Positions 13,810 to 22,488 are shown, counted from the stretch's first letter. The stretch: DNA of 38,524 bases from Butyrivibrio sp. (GCA_017615275.1 JAGAAO010000020.1:1-38524), one strand, 5' to 3'. Notes: generated by a model not told the origin, from the sequence alone. Program-made: numbers and translations.

Positions 13810-16026
13810 TCAGTCGTCCACGCGATAGTCCATAGTCCAGTCAGGTTTCTCGGGCGAACCCTTTACCTCAACCCAGTCCCAACTGTCATTGATGTATCCG
13901 CCCATAATAAGATTGTTCCATTCACTGTCCGTAAGCCTTTCGGAAATTGGCTGTTCAAACTGATAGAAGCTGAAGACGCTTCCTCTTCCTACATGCAACT
14001 CTCCGTCTATCGGGAATACCACATAGATCGTATCCGCTCCACCTGTACCAATTTCAAGAACAGAACCGTTCGGATCTGAGGCAATATCGGTAATGATCCT
14101 GCAAGGATCATCGCTTGACAGTGTTGCGTCCGGTGAATCGGAATGAACTTCTATCCAGAAATGCTCGAGATCTCCGCCGTAATTTCTTATAAACTCATAC
14201 TCTTCATCAGAGAGTGTCTCATTTTTCAGTTCTTTTTCCGACATTGTAAGGAACTTCTTGGCGATCATAGTAAGGCGCTCAAGATTCTCCTTGTCGGAAT
14301 CCTTGATCATTCCGAGTTTATCAAGTCCGTCCTTGGTCCTCTCGGAAAGATTTATAAATCTGCTGTATATAACAGGCTCAGGCTGAACGTATCCTCTGTC
14401 GTCAACTTTCTCATCGGTTCCGCCGCCCATCTCAGCCATGGTCTGCTTAGCATAAAGAACGGTGTCATGCTTAAGCTCTGCATAAGAACCGGCAAATGAT
14501 TCAAGGTCTTTTCTAACCCAGGCATCATTCTGCATAAAGGAAGGATATCCCTCGCCCTTTACCGTAAGAAGCGGACGAAGTGTATTGAGCCAGCTCGAAT
14601 AAAGACTTGCATTCCATAATGCCGGCTCCATATTGTTAAAGTGCTCCGAAACTTTGTCCAGATTCTCGCCGTATTTATCATATGCCATAGCACCCTTCTG
14701 CTCAAGGAGCTCTTTGGCCTTTTCTGAACCGAGAGCTGCCGGAGTATCAAGTACATCGGGAAGATATCTTCTTTCTCCCTCTTCATTTTCTTCTACGGCG
14801 CTGTATACGAGGTTCTGCATGATCGCAGCATCTATAGTAAATCTCTGTCCCATAAATCTAAAGGATGGAATAACGGAATCTTCACCCTCATTTACAGGAA
14901 TCGAATTCACCTGAGGTTTATCAAGAGTTTTTAAACTACTCATAAGTTTGTCAAAAGAAGCTTTATCAGAAGCCATTGTCTTGGCATCAGGCATACTTCC
15001 ATAGCTTTGCTTTATGGCTTCCGCCATCTGCTCGTAAGTTATATCATCGGCAGATCCTGCAAAGAAAGAAGTTACGCTGTATATCTTCTGCCAGAGTTCG
15101 GGGCTATCGGAAAGCGCTATTGTCATAAGAGCGGCACTCTTAACAAGCTCCGGATCGTCAAACTCAAATGCCATCCTTCCGTACCACATCATAGCGCGGA
15201 AATACTGCTCAAGCTGCTCGTCGCCTTCATAATAACCTCTTGCTTTGTACTGGGTATAGTCTTCCTTGATTCCGGTAATAAGACTGTCATCAATATTTTC
15301 TGCCGCTGTAACCTTTTCAGTCTCGGCAAGTATGGTATTTTTTGCCTCGGAATCCGGAAGATTGGTCGTTACTTTCTCATTCAAAAGTTCACTTCCCACA
15401 CCGAAGAACTCTATGTTTCTGAGCGCAGCCTTCTCCCATTCCGTACCCTTAAGAGCACTGTACTGTGAAAAAGCAACATCTACCATATCTTTGCTGAGTT
15501 TTTTGAGGCTCTCATCAAGATAGTCTTTTTCCGTGTGCTTAAGAAGATATGCAAAATACAGATGGTATGTATGCATAAGTGAATCCACGGTAACAAAATG
15601 CGGAATAAGACCGTATCTGTTAGACTCATAGATCCAGTAGAACTCACTGGCATTCGAATTGACAACTGCAAAACCATTCTGCGCGAGTGCATTTCTCAAT
15701 TTTGAAACCCTGTGTGTCTCTTCATCTTCATACTGCATATTCAGCATGCCTTCGAGATCGGGTACATATTTTACATTCGACAGATCGGACGCAACAGCAT
15801 ACGCCGGAATTGAAGGCACAAGATCTTTGTCGTAATAAATCTCCTCTTCCTCTCCCATAAATGAGATCGGTCCTTCGCTCCCCGCTACTGCATTATCCTC
15901 TATTCTGGGCGCACCTAAATTACTTGATGCACTGCCTGATTCATCCCCCACAATTATTTCAGTTGATCCGCATGAAACAGTAAGCATCGAAAGTGCGATA
16001 ATAGCAGAAACCACCCTTTTCTTCAT
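13810..16026 (-). CDS. DUF3160 surface lipoprotein
   Basis: 738 residues. A lipoprotein signal peptide ends in LTVSCGS with Cys19 as the lipidation site, followed by a Ser/Gly-rich linker. The rest matches DUF3160, a large helical domain of unknown function: ESNRYGLIPHFVTVDSLMHT near 130-150, the helical middle, and the C-terminal IIGTGG-like and VGRGSVFSFYQFEQP segments. It is the first gene of the operon that continues through CapA, the two-component pair and the ABC transporter, and is thus a candidate surface sensor or target for that system. An AGGAG site precedes the ATG. Confidence 0.85.
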   Translation of the reverse strand: MKKRVVSAIIALSMLTVSCGSTEIIVGDESGSASSNLGAPRIEDNAVAGSEGPISFMGEEEEIYYDKDLVPSIPAYAVASDLSNVKYVPDLEGMLNMQYEDEETHRVSKLRNALAQNGFAVVNSNASEFYWIYESNRYGLIPHFVTVDSLMHTYHLYFAYLLKHTEKDYLDESLKKLSKDMVDVAFSQYSALKGTEWEKAALRNIEFFGVGSELLNEKVTTNLPDSEAKNTILAETEKVTAAENIDDSLITGIKEDYTQYKARGYYEGDEQLEQYFRAMMWYGRMAFEFDDPELVKSAALMTIALSDSPELWQKIYSVTSFFAGSADDITYEQMAEAIKQSYGSMPDAKTMASDKASFDKLMSSLKTLDKPQVNSIPVNEGEDSVIPSFRFMGQRFTIDAAIMQNLVYSAVEENEEGERRYLPDVLDTPAALGSEKAKELLEQKGAMAYDKYGENLDKVSEHFNNMEPALWNASLYSSWLNTLRPLLTVKGEGYPSFMQNDAWVRKDLESFAGSYAELKHDTVLYAKQTMAEMGGGTDEKVDDRGYVQPEPVIYSRFINLSERTKDGLDKLGMIKDSDKENLERLTMIAKKFLTMSEKELKNETLSDEEYEFIRNYGGDLEHFWIEVHSDSPDATLSSDDPCRIITDIASDPNGSVLEIGTGGADTIYVVFPIDGELHVGRGSVFSFYQFEQPISERLTDSEWNNLIMGGYINDSWDWVEVKGSPEKPDWTMDYRVDD

Positions 16027-16095
16027 AGCACATTCTCCTTAATAAAAACCAAACAATCTGTGTAATGCATTACCGCCACACATAAGAAAATATTT

Positions 16096-16121
16096 TAACC
16101 GGTTCTTAACCTTTTATAACC
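16096..16121 (-). promoter_or_regulatory. Three GGTTA direct repeats, likely response-regulator box
   Basis: On the minus strand GGTTA occurs three times (16117-16121, 16107-16111, 16096-16100), with spacings of 10 and 11 bp, one helical turn each. This is the pattern of PhoB/OmpR boxes. About 10 bp further downstream is TTATGT, a possible -10 without a -35, as in activator-dependent promoters. The leader to the DUF3160 ATG is about 60 nt. The operon's own response regulator is the likely binder (inference). Confidence 0.45.
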
Positions 16122-16202
16122 ATTATATCCATAGTCCCCTAAGTATTCAATTTCCATTATTGTTATTCTTTTCTTTAACCGATTTTTCCGATCCAGAATC
16201 TG

Positions 16203-17063
16203 TCACGGCATATCAGAAAGAGCCTCTGCGTAGCATTCTTCAGGAATCTTGGGCCAATTGCATTCTCCGTTTTTTTCAAAACATATGTCCATTGCGCGGG
16301 TAAGAAATCCGCCGTGAGTGTACTTTCCGCAGGCTCCCATCACCATAAGTTCCGTGAACTTCGTCCAATACGGTGCGATCTCATAGAGCTCCGACTCCTT
16401 CATTTCCGTAAGGATCTTATCAACATCGGGATCAAGTGAAACAAATTCAGGCTTCCACTCTCCGTTATCGGAATGAATGATCATAAATCTATAGCTGTAA
16501 GGAAGCTCAACAGATGCACCTACAGCGCCGGGATTCCAAATATAGGTATCCTCATATTTTTTTTCCATAATTCTGTGTGTATGTCCGCAGACGATGTACT
16601 TCGCCTCCGCCGCTTCAACAACCTCTTTAAGAGCCTTCTCGTCACGTGCAAATTTCTCGCTGACTTTTCTCGGAGAACCGTGACAGATAATGATATCGGG
16701 CATTCCCTCATTTTTTAATGTCGTTGTAATTGGAAGGCTGTTGAAGAATTCCAGATCTTTATTGGTAAGATGCTTATTTGCATAGCGCATGATTCCGACG
16801 GTGCTCGGGTACTCATCCCACTCAGGATACTCTTTTCCAAGGTCGGAAAGAAGATAGTTTTCTTTGTTTCCCCTTATAAAAACACAGTTATTATTTTCCT
16901 TCAGCTCATAGAGCATCTGCATGGACTGCTCTATTCCGGGGAATTCTCCGGTATAATCACCAAGAAAACAATAAGTGTCTATCTCTTTATCTTTGAGATA
17001 ATCGAGACAGGTTTTAAGTGCTACATGGTTTCCGTGAATGTCTGATAATACCGCAATATTCAT
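16203..17063 (-). CDS. Calcineurin-like metallophosphoesterase (YfcE/MJ0936 type)
   Basis: 286 residues from MNIAVLSDIHGNH. The metal-binding motifs DIHGN (8-12), GDYTGEFPG, GNKEN, CHGSP and GHTH are in the usual order and spacing for the YfcE/PrpE-like phosphoesterases, with about 80 extra residues at the C-terminus. The substrate cannot be told; known relatives cleave phosphodiesters or Ap4A-like nucleotides. A strong GGGGG site lies 5 nt before the ATG at 17063, so I reject the upstream ATG. It follows the TtcA-like gene by 60 bp and could be read from it. Confidence 0.85.
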   Translation of the reverse strand: MNIAVLSDIHGNHVALKTCLDYLKDKEIDTYCFLGDYTGEFPGIEQSMQMLYELKENNNCVFIRGNKENYLLSDLGKEYPEWDEYPSTVGIMRYANKHLTNKDLEFFNSLPITTTLKNEGMPDIIICHGSPRKVSEKFARDEKALKEVVEAAEAKYIVCGHTHRIMEKKYEDTYIWNPGAVGASVELPYSYRFMIIHSDNGEWKPEFVSLDPDVDKILTEMKESELYEIAPYWTKFTELMVMGACGKYTHGGFLTRAMDICFEKNGECNWPKIPEECYAEALSDMP

Positions 17064-17123
17064 CTTTTCCCCCTTTACAAAAGCATTTTCATACAAACAG
17101 TTCCATTAACTAAATCAGTTTCC

Positions 17124-18266
17124 TTAATATTCATCCAAGAAGTTATGGCGAACATTGCCCTTCTTGTATTCTATAACAGTGTCAAGATTAACGTTTTCCA
17201 TACTGCGGAAAATATTTGATTCTATGAACGGATTGGTCTTCTTAAGCTCCGCGATAAGCTTCTTGATCTCAAGACGCTTTGATGCAGAAGTTCCGTCGTC
17301 GCGGCATGATGAACATGTATCGGTAAAGTGACATGCACACTGGAGGAAATGAAGATTGTTGTAATCTCTCCATGCACATATATCGCTCTCTCTTACAAAA
17401 TACATAGGTCTTATAAGTTCCATGCCTTCAAAATTGGTGCTGTGCAGTTTGGGCATCATTGTTTGAATCTGCGCACCGTAAAGCATGCCCATAAGTGTAG
17501 TCTCGATGACATCATCGTAGTGATGACCGAGTGCTATCTTGTTGCAGCCGAGTTCTTTTGCTTTGCTGTAAAGATAGCCGCGTCTCATCCTCGCGCACAG
17601 ATAACATGGGCTTTTATCTACTGTATCTACAGTGTCAAAAATAGTACTCTCAAATATAGTAATAGGTATTCCGAGCGCTTTTGCATTGCTCTCTATAAGT
17701 GCTCTGTTCTCCTTGTTGTATCCGGGATCCATAACAAGGAATGTCAGGTCAAACTGCACCTGTCTGTGCGTCTGAATCTCCTGAAAAAGTTTTGCCATAA
17801 GCATGGAGTCTTTGCCGCCCGATATGCAAACAGCAATGTGATCTCCCTGATTGATGAGTTTGTAAGTCTTACAAGCCTTTGCAAATGCTGAAAAAAGCTG
17901 CTTATGGTATTTTTTCCTGATGCTCGCTTCTGCTCTTTTCCTAGTCTCTTCTGTATCGGCATTTTCTTCCATACAGGCTTTTACATAGCCGACATAGCCT
18001 TCCGCAAGGCTGTAACAGTCTCTTCCAACAAGATACTCTGCGGTGTCATCTATATCCTTGGACATGCGTCCCACTTCACAGTAAAAGATCAGTTTTTTGT
18101 CACTTGGGATTGCAGCAAGTTCCGCACTGCTTGCAAGGTTATCCATAACGATGTTGACCGCTCCCCTGATCATTCCGTATTCCGCAAGGCTTTCACGTCT
18201 TATATCTATAAGCGCATAAGAGCCCTCGGGAAGTTCTTTAAGTTCATTATATGTTATTTCTTTCAT
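17124..18266 (-). CDS. Rhodanese domain fused to TtcA/TilS-type PP-loop tRNA-thiolation enzyme
   Basis: About 380 residues. Residues 1-105 are a rhodanese domain with the active-site Cys in LIFYCEVGRMS. From about 130 comes an N-type ATP pyrophosphatase with PP-loop ISGGKDSM, then MDPGY, a CYLCARMRRG pair of cysteines, LGHHYDD, and a third Cys cluster near the end (CACH..CSSC). TtcA enzymes thiolate tRNA C32 using a 4Fe-4S cluster held by CXXC motifs. A rhodanese could deliver the persulfide sulfur within the same chain. I prefer the ATG at 18266, with AAGGA upstream, over a TTG three codons earlier. Confidence 0.85.
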   Translation of the reverse strand: MKEITYNELKELPEGSYALIDIRRESLAEYGMIRGAVNIVMDNLASSAELAAIPSDKKLIFYCEVGRMSKDIDDTAEYLVGRDCYSLAEGYVGYVKACMEENADTEETRKRAEASIRKKYHKQLFSAFAKACKTYKLINQGDHIAVCISGGKDSMLMAKLFQEIQTHRQVQFDLTFLVMDPGYNKENRALIESNAKALGIPITIFESTIFDTVDTVDKSPCYLCARMRRGYLYSKAKELGCNKIALGHHYDDVIETTLMGMLYGAQIQTMMPKLHSTNFEGMELIRPMYFVRESDICAWRDYNNLHFLQCACHFTDTCSSCRDDGTSASKRLEIKKLIAELKKTNPFIESNIFRSMENVNLDTVIEYKKGNVRHNFLDEY

Positions 18267-18289
18267 TGTTACCAAAATTCCTTATACAA

Positions 18290-19195
18290 TTACTCTACAC
18301 TTATTTCTGCAGAAAATGCAACAACCGCATCTCCGGTGATCTGAACAAGCACAGGTTTGCCGCTTTCTTTTTCAACATGCACATGCATTGTTCCGTCTCT
18401 CTTGATTGCCTCTCCCTGCATGATATTAAAGTCGAAGTGATCTTCTTTTGGATCCTGCAGAATATTGTAATGCGCAAGATAAGCTCCCAGAGGGCCGTTT
18501 GCATTTCCGGTAACAGGATCTTCTGCAATACCTATCGCGGGCGCAAACATTCTTCCATGTACAAGCACATCCTCACCGGGGTTCAAGGTGAAAACGTAAT
18601 AGCCGTTACAACCGATATCCGCACTGATATCAGAAAGTTTCTGCAGATCGGGTTTCAAGTCATGAAGCAGCTCATTTGAATAGATGGGAACCATGACTTT
18701 GGAATGTCCCGTCGAGGAAATTGCAACGGGATATTCTTTACAGACATCATCATTTGAAATGCCGAGTGCATCTGCAATCCTTCTCCTTACGTCCGCCCCA
18801 AGATCAGCTGATACATCAGGAGTTCCCTGCGTCATAATAATAGAATAGTCATCGTCTTTTTTTATTATATCAACAGGCAGTATGCCTGCCTTTGTCTTCT
18901 GCACTACACGCCTGCTGTCAAAGCTGTTTTCCAGCGCGTAAACATAATGTGCCGCAACTGTAGCATGTCCGCAGATCGGAACTTCCGTTGTCGGTGTAAA
19001 AAACCGAACCTCAACATCATAATCAGGCGAATCCGATTTGAAAATAAACGCCGTTTCTGAGTTGTTAAGCTCTCTCGCTATTCTCTGCATCTGTTCATCC
19101 GAAAGCCCGTCAGCCTCGGGAACAACCCCCGCAGGATTTCCGTGAAAGCAGTTCCTTGTAAAAGAATCAACCTGATATATTCTGTATTTTTTCAT
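18290..19195 (-). CDS. PhzF-family isomerase-like protein, second paralogue
   Basis: 301 residues, the common length of the family. YQVDSFTRNCFHGNPAGVV opens the fold, Glu47 in NNSETAF is the conserved acid, and CGHATVAAHYVYA and AEDPVTGNANGPLGAYL are the two conserved loops. The substrate is unknown. It ends 23 bp before the rhodanese-TtcA gene, probably in one transcript. A strong terminator separates it from the SEDS gene upstream. It differs clearly from the paralogue at 4260-5045 (e.g. GNANG versus GSAHC), so the two are not a recent duplication. Confidence 0.9.
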   Translation of the reverse strand: MKKYRIYQVDSFTRNCFHGNPAGVVPEADGLSDEQMQRIARELNNSETAFIFKSDSPDYDVEVRFFTPTTEVPICGHATVAAHYVYALENSFDSRRVVQKTKAGILPVDIIKKDDDYSIIMTQGTPDVSADLGADVRRRIADALGISNDDVCKEYPVAISSTGHSKVMVPIYSNELLHDLKPDLQKLSDISADIGCNGYYVFTLNPGEDVLVHGRMFAPAIGIAEDPVTGNANGPLGAYLAHYNILQDPKEDHFDFNIMQGEAIKRDGTMHVHVEKESGKPVLVQITGDAVVAFSAEISVE

Positions 19196-19227
19196 AATTC
19201 CGGCCTCCGCAAAGTTGTCTTCAACGC

Positions 19228-19260
19228 AAAAGAAATGCTGAATAATTCAGCATTTCTTTT
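19228..19260 (-). terminator. Perfect 33-bp palindrome terminator after the SEDS gene
   Basis: Positions 19228-19243 and 19245-19260 are perfect inverted repeats around A19244, with A and T tracts at the outer ends. The folded RNA would have a GC-containing core (TGCTGAA) and a U tract on either strand, so it can stop transcripts in both directions. It lies between the SEDS gene and the PhzF paralogue. Confidence 0.85.
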
Positions 19261-19294
19261 TGTAGAATTATATCACACTATCATATTTATTTCC

Positions 19295-20617
19295 CTAAAA
19301 CAATGCCTTATTCGGCAGACTGACATCTACAAACTTGGGATATATGCTCTTATATTTGTAGATACTAAGAATAATTCCGATGAGTGCATAAGTAATGAGA
19401 ATATTGCTTGATCCGGAAGAAAACAATGGCAAAAAAGTGCTTGTATCCGGAAATAAACCTATAGCCACAAGTATATTCAACACCGTATTGATCATAAGCA
19501 CCGTACCTACTCCGACCCCCATCATCATTCCAAGCTGGTTCTTTTGCTTTAATGAAATGCCCAGAATACTTACAACCAGAAATACCAGTAGGCTTAACAC
19601 AAGTATTCCCACGAGCAATCCATATGTAGAAGAAATGTAAGCAAAAATATAATCTGAGTTATAGCCAGAAAGTTTTTCTACCAGATTCATCTCGCTGCTG
19701 CCTATTGCCCTAGTCGAACGTATAGCTTCTCTTAATATAGTTGTATTGTTATATCCAATATATTGTCCGGGAAACAACCAATATAACAACCTCGCTTGAA
19801 TATATGCAGGTGTTATCCCACTCCATAGCCTAATAGCCGCCACAACAATCGGAATTCCAACAATCACTCCCCAAAGAGCTACAATTGTTGTTCGCTTGGG
19901 AACAGTGAACCAGCCTTTAATGATTGCAAACGTTATTAAACTCAGCATTGAAACAGCCATGATAACTCCAAAGCTTAAGGCCGGTACATAACGAATTATA
20001 TACAATGAAGGAATCACCATCCATATTACCGATTTTATAATTCCTCCTATTCCCGTATTTCTATACTTGTACAAAACACCTGCAAACACAGGAATATATA
20101 AAAGCATGATAGATTTAATGGAAATCATTACTCCAAATACACGAATCCAGCCTACAATTCCATTAATTGACAAGCCAAACAATCTGCAATACACACACAT
20201 AAACATCAATAATACCGCAATATGCTTAGCATATCTTGCCACAACCGTATAATCAACAAAATAGCATATAAGCATTATTACAAACCCAAACAAATATTGT
20301 ATTAAAACGCCACGCAATATGTAAGGCGTACTTGCAAGCGACAACTGAAGGCTCATTGCTGCTATCGTAATAACAGCCATCAGAGCAATTACTCCCCATG
20401 CGGGTTTAGGTCTGTGAATCCTGTCAAGTGATATGCCCGTTTCTACGGGATCGCCCATCTCTCTTACTGCCGCTTTTACAGCCTCTTCATGCTCCATTCC
20501 CTTTGAAATATTATATTCGACCTGATCTTCTATATGATCTCGGAGTTCTTTTTCAACATACGGTCTTGCAATTTTACAACGTATCTGCTCTGCAACCGCT
20601 GACAAATATTTTTCCAT
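19295..20617 (-). CDS. FtsW/RodA/SpoVE-family (SEDS) protein with N-terminal permease-prefix domain
   Basis: 440 residues. Residues 1-70 form a soluble helical domain (EKELRDHIEDQVEYNISKGM, VREMGDP) of the HAAS/permease-prefix type common in PadR-controlled genes. About ten TMs follow. The C-terminal half keeps SEDS landmarks: NSDYIFAY (equivalent of the TDFIFA loop with its key Asp), GLFPDTSTFLPLFSSGSSN (equivalent of the P-x-ISYGGSS loop). The usual GSGFGKG loop is replaced by an unrelated sequence. SEDS proteins polymerise or handle lipid II, so this may be a divergent, stress-induced member. It follows the PadR gene by 3 bp and is likely under its control. Confidence 0.75.
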   Translation of the reverse strand: MEKYLSAVAEQIRCKIARPYVEKELRDHIEDQVEYNISKGMEHEEAVKAAVREMGDPVETGISLDRIHRPKPAWGVIALMAVITIAAMSLQLSLASTPYILRGVLIQYLFGFVIMLICYFVDYTVVARYAKHIAVLLMFMCVYCRLFGLSINGIVGWIRVFGVMISIKSIMLLYIPVFAGVLYKYRNTGIGGIIKSVIWMVIPSLYIIRYVPALSFGVIMAVSMLSLITFAIIKGWFTVPKRTTIVALWGVIVGIPIVVAAIRLWSGITPAYIQARLLYWLFPGQYIGYNNTTILREAIRSTRAIGSSEMNLVEKLSGYNSDYIFAYISSTYGLLVGILVLSLLVFLVVSILGISLKQKNQLGMMMGVGVGTVLMINTVLNILVAIGLFPDTSTFLPLFSSGSSNILITYALIGIILSIYKYKSIYPKFVDVSLPNKALF

Positions 20618-20620
20618 TCC

Positions 20621-20950
20621 TTATACCCCCAACGCAAGAACTTCGCATACAGCTCTGCTGTATGTGTTCCATTCCTCTGTTTTTTCATTAAGCTTCTTTT
20701 TGCCCTGTGCCGTAAGGCTGTAATACTTTCTGGTCTTACCAAGAGTCTCCTGCTCATAGACAGTCACAAGGTTATTCTCCTCAAGGCTGTGCAGAAGCGG
20801 ATACAAAGTTCCCGCCTTCAGTTCAAAAACATTCTGAGACCTCTGACGAAGAGTGTCGATCATTTCATATCCATACATATCTTTTTCCGATAACAGCTTC
20901 AATATCAGCATTGTCATGCTTCCCGATACCAACGATTTATCAATACCCAT
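20621..20950 (-). CDS. PadR-family transcriptional regulator (controls the SEDS gene)
   Basis: 109 residues from MGIDKSLVSGSMTMLILKLL. The winged helix motifs of PadR are clear: YGYEMIDTLRQRS, FELKAGTLYPLLHSLEENNLV and TRKYYSLTAQGKKKL. The ATG at 20950 has GGAGG 6 nt upstream, so an open frame reaching four codons further is not used. The SEDS gene starts 3 bp after its stop. PadR repressors respond to phenolics or to antimicrobial compounds acting on the envelope. The effector here is unknown. Confidence 0.92.
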   Translation of the reverse strand: MGIDKSLVSGSMTMLILKLLSEKDMYGYEMIDTLRQRSQNVFELKAGTLYPLLHSLEENNLVTVYEQETLGKTRKYYSLTAQGKKKLNEKTEEWNTYSRAVCEVLALGV

Positions 20951-21049
20951 ATTTACCTCCAAAATTTTTATCCTCTATCTTAATATTAAACTCAAATGCA
21001 ACTTTCGGCAGATCACAGCTCACATATGCCGGTTAAATACTCTTCCATC

Positions 21050-21379
21050 TCATAACCCCCACATAATAAATTCACACATAGTTTTCTGAAGTTTATTAAA
21101 TCTATCAGGCTTTTTGTACAGCTTCTTTTTCCCCTGCCTTGTTAGTTTGTAATATTTTCTGATCTTACTTTGCGTCTCCTGTTCATAACCTTTAACAAGA
21201 TTCTCATCCTCAATGCTGTGAAGAAGCGGATACAAGGTTCCCGCTTTGTGTTCAAAAACGTTCTGCGATCTCTTCCTCAGAGTATCGATCATCTCGTAAC
21301 CGTGCATGTCTTTCTCTGATAACAGCTTAAGTATCAGCATTGTCATACCTCCCGATGCCAAAGACTTTTCATTATCCAT
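21050..21379 (-). CDS. Second PadR-family regulator, stand-alone
   Basis: 109 residues from MDNEKSLASGGMTMLILKLL, about 60-70 percent identical by eye to the PadR protein at 20621-20950 (HGYEMIDTLRKRS, FEHKAGTLYPLLHSIEDENLV, IRKYYKLTRQGKKKL). The two genes lie in tandem, 100 bp apart, so they look like a duplication. The GGAGG site lies 5 nt before the ATG at 21379. The C-terminus is more basic than that of the neighbour and no membrane-protein gene follows it directly; a target gene in this spot may have been lost. It has its own operator-containing promoter. Confidence 0.9.
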   Translation of the reverse strand: MDNEKSLASGGMTMLILKLLSEKDMHGYEMIDTLRKRSQNVFEHKAGTLYPLLHSIEDENLVKGYEQETQSKIRKYYKLTRQGKKKLYKKPDRFNKLQKTMCEFIMWGL

Positions 21380-21401
21380 AGCGCCCTCCGTGTTTTTTGT
21401 T

Positions 21402-21465
21402 ATATAGGCTACCAATATATAATGTAGATTACCTATATATTATATTGGCAGCCTATATATGTCAA
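21402..21465 (-). promoter_or_regulatory. Promoter with a large inverted-repeat PadR operator
   Basis: On the minus strand TTGACA (21460-21465), a 17-nt spacer and TAATAT (21437-21442). The 18-nt arms 21402-21419 and 21441-21458 are inverted copies with a single mismatch, each containing TATAGGCT and CCAATATA. One arm fills the -35/-10 spacer and the other lies downstream of the start. This layout indicates repression by a dimeric protein, most simply the PadR protein encoded directly below. It is one of the strongest operators in the window. Confidence 0.75.
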
Positions 21466-21486
21466 TGGGGGATTTTGTTTTTTTCG

Positions 21487-21522
21487 ATAAAAAAACAGCA
21501 GACCTCAATTTTAGTCTACTGT
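21487..21522 (-). terminator. Terminator of the XRE membrane-regulator gene
   Basis: On the minus strand CAGTAGAC and GTCTGCTG pair around a TAAAATTGAG loop (one G-T pair), followed by TTTTTTT. It lies about 100 bp downstream of the gene ending at 21624. Confidence 0.8.
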
Positions 21523-21623
21523 TTTGAATTCATGCCATCGATATGAATAGCACTAAGGAAATAATGATTATATCAGTATTTCCTTAATAGTCAAATATTC
21601 CTTGTACCGCAATCTTCGCATCA

Positions 21624-22382
21624 TTAAAGCATAAGCTTATGTATTCGTCCTTTTATGATCAGCATGATAAGCGCCAGAATGCCGGCGTAGAAAAGCGTAA
21701 GTGCTATAGCCTCAACATACGGTCCTATATGAGCAGGATCGGACATTGTCCTCATAAGTATCACCGTTCCCATGATGCTTGCCATGAAGCCACCGATAAC
21801 TGTTCCTCTGATGCCTATATCAAGCGCATACTCCGACTTCTGAGCAAGTTTGGATATTTCTTCATCGGTAAGGTTTTTGTGCCGAAGCAGCAATCCAAAG
21901 CTTCTGAAAAAGCCTGCAAACTGCCCCGATATTCCAAGGACAGCCAGATATATTCCTATAATAGCAAGTAATGAAGACAGATTAAGAAACCACGACAATA
22001 TGTATGCGCTTCCCGAAAGGTTTATCATAACCACCGCGAAAACTATCAAAAGACATACACCGGCAACTATACCAATGATCACACCTCTGTAGTCTTTTTT
22101 TATATCTTCGGAATTTCTCAGAAGATCGACTATATTGTCGTCAGCCTTTTGATTATAATTTTCACCTGTAAGGCGTTCACCCGCAAGCAGCTCATTTACG
22201 CTGACATCAAGTATCCTGCACAATTCAGGCATTATCATAGTATCGGGTATACCTTTTCCGGTCTCCCAATTAGCTATCACCTTATCGCTTACTCCGACAC
22301 TGCTCGCAAGTTGCTGTTGCGTCAGCCCAAGCTCTTCTCTGATGCTCACTATAAATTCACCCATTCTTGATCGATCCAGCAT
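21624..22382 (-). CDS. XRE-family regulator with C-terminal membrane domain
   Basis: 252 residues from MLDRSRMGEF. An XRE helix-turn-helix at about 7-62 (IREELGLTQQQLASSVGVSD and VIANWETGKGIPD) is followed by a charged linker. The C-terminal half has four TMs at about 100-120, 125-150, 188-212 and 220-245. Membrane-anchored XRE regulators of this build are common in Lachnospiraceae; their signals are unknown. AGGAG lies 5 nt before the ATG at 22382. A good sigma-A promoter and a 100-nt leader lie upstream, and a terminator downstream, so it is a single-gene unit. Confidence 0.85.
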   Translation of the reverse strand: MLDRSRMGEFIVSIREELGLTQQQLASSVGVSDKVIANWETGKGIPDTMIMPELCRILDVSVNELLAGERLTGENYNQKADDNIVDLLRNSEDIKKDYRGVIIGIVAGVCLLIVFAVVMINLSGSAYILSWFLNLSSLLAIIGIYLAVLGISGQFAGFFRSFGLLLRHKNLTDEEISKLAQKSEYALDIGIRGTVIGGFMASIMGTVILMRTMSDPAHIGPYVEAIALTLFYAGILALIMLIIKGRIHKLML

Positions 22383-22488
22383 ATGTGCTCCTATCCGCAT
22401 GATCCAAATCACACATTCACTCTAAAGCCACTTTTGCTACCAATATGCCACGCCCCAAGTAATAATTCACATGTCGTCATCACGTATA

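Noticed and set aside
15007-15468. Plus-strand open frame of 153 codons
   Set aside because: Opposite the DUF3160 lipoprotein gene; no motif and no start signal.
17328-17891. Plus-strand open frame of 187 codons
   Set aside because: Antisense to the rhodanese-TtcA gene; composition not protein-like.
19228-19260. Attachment site or phage operator
   Set aside because: Position after the SEDS gene and the A/T tracts at the outer ends make it an ordinary bidirectional terminator.
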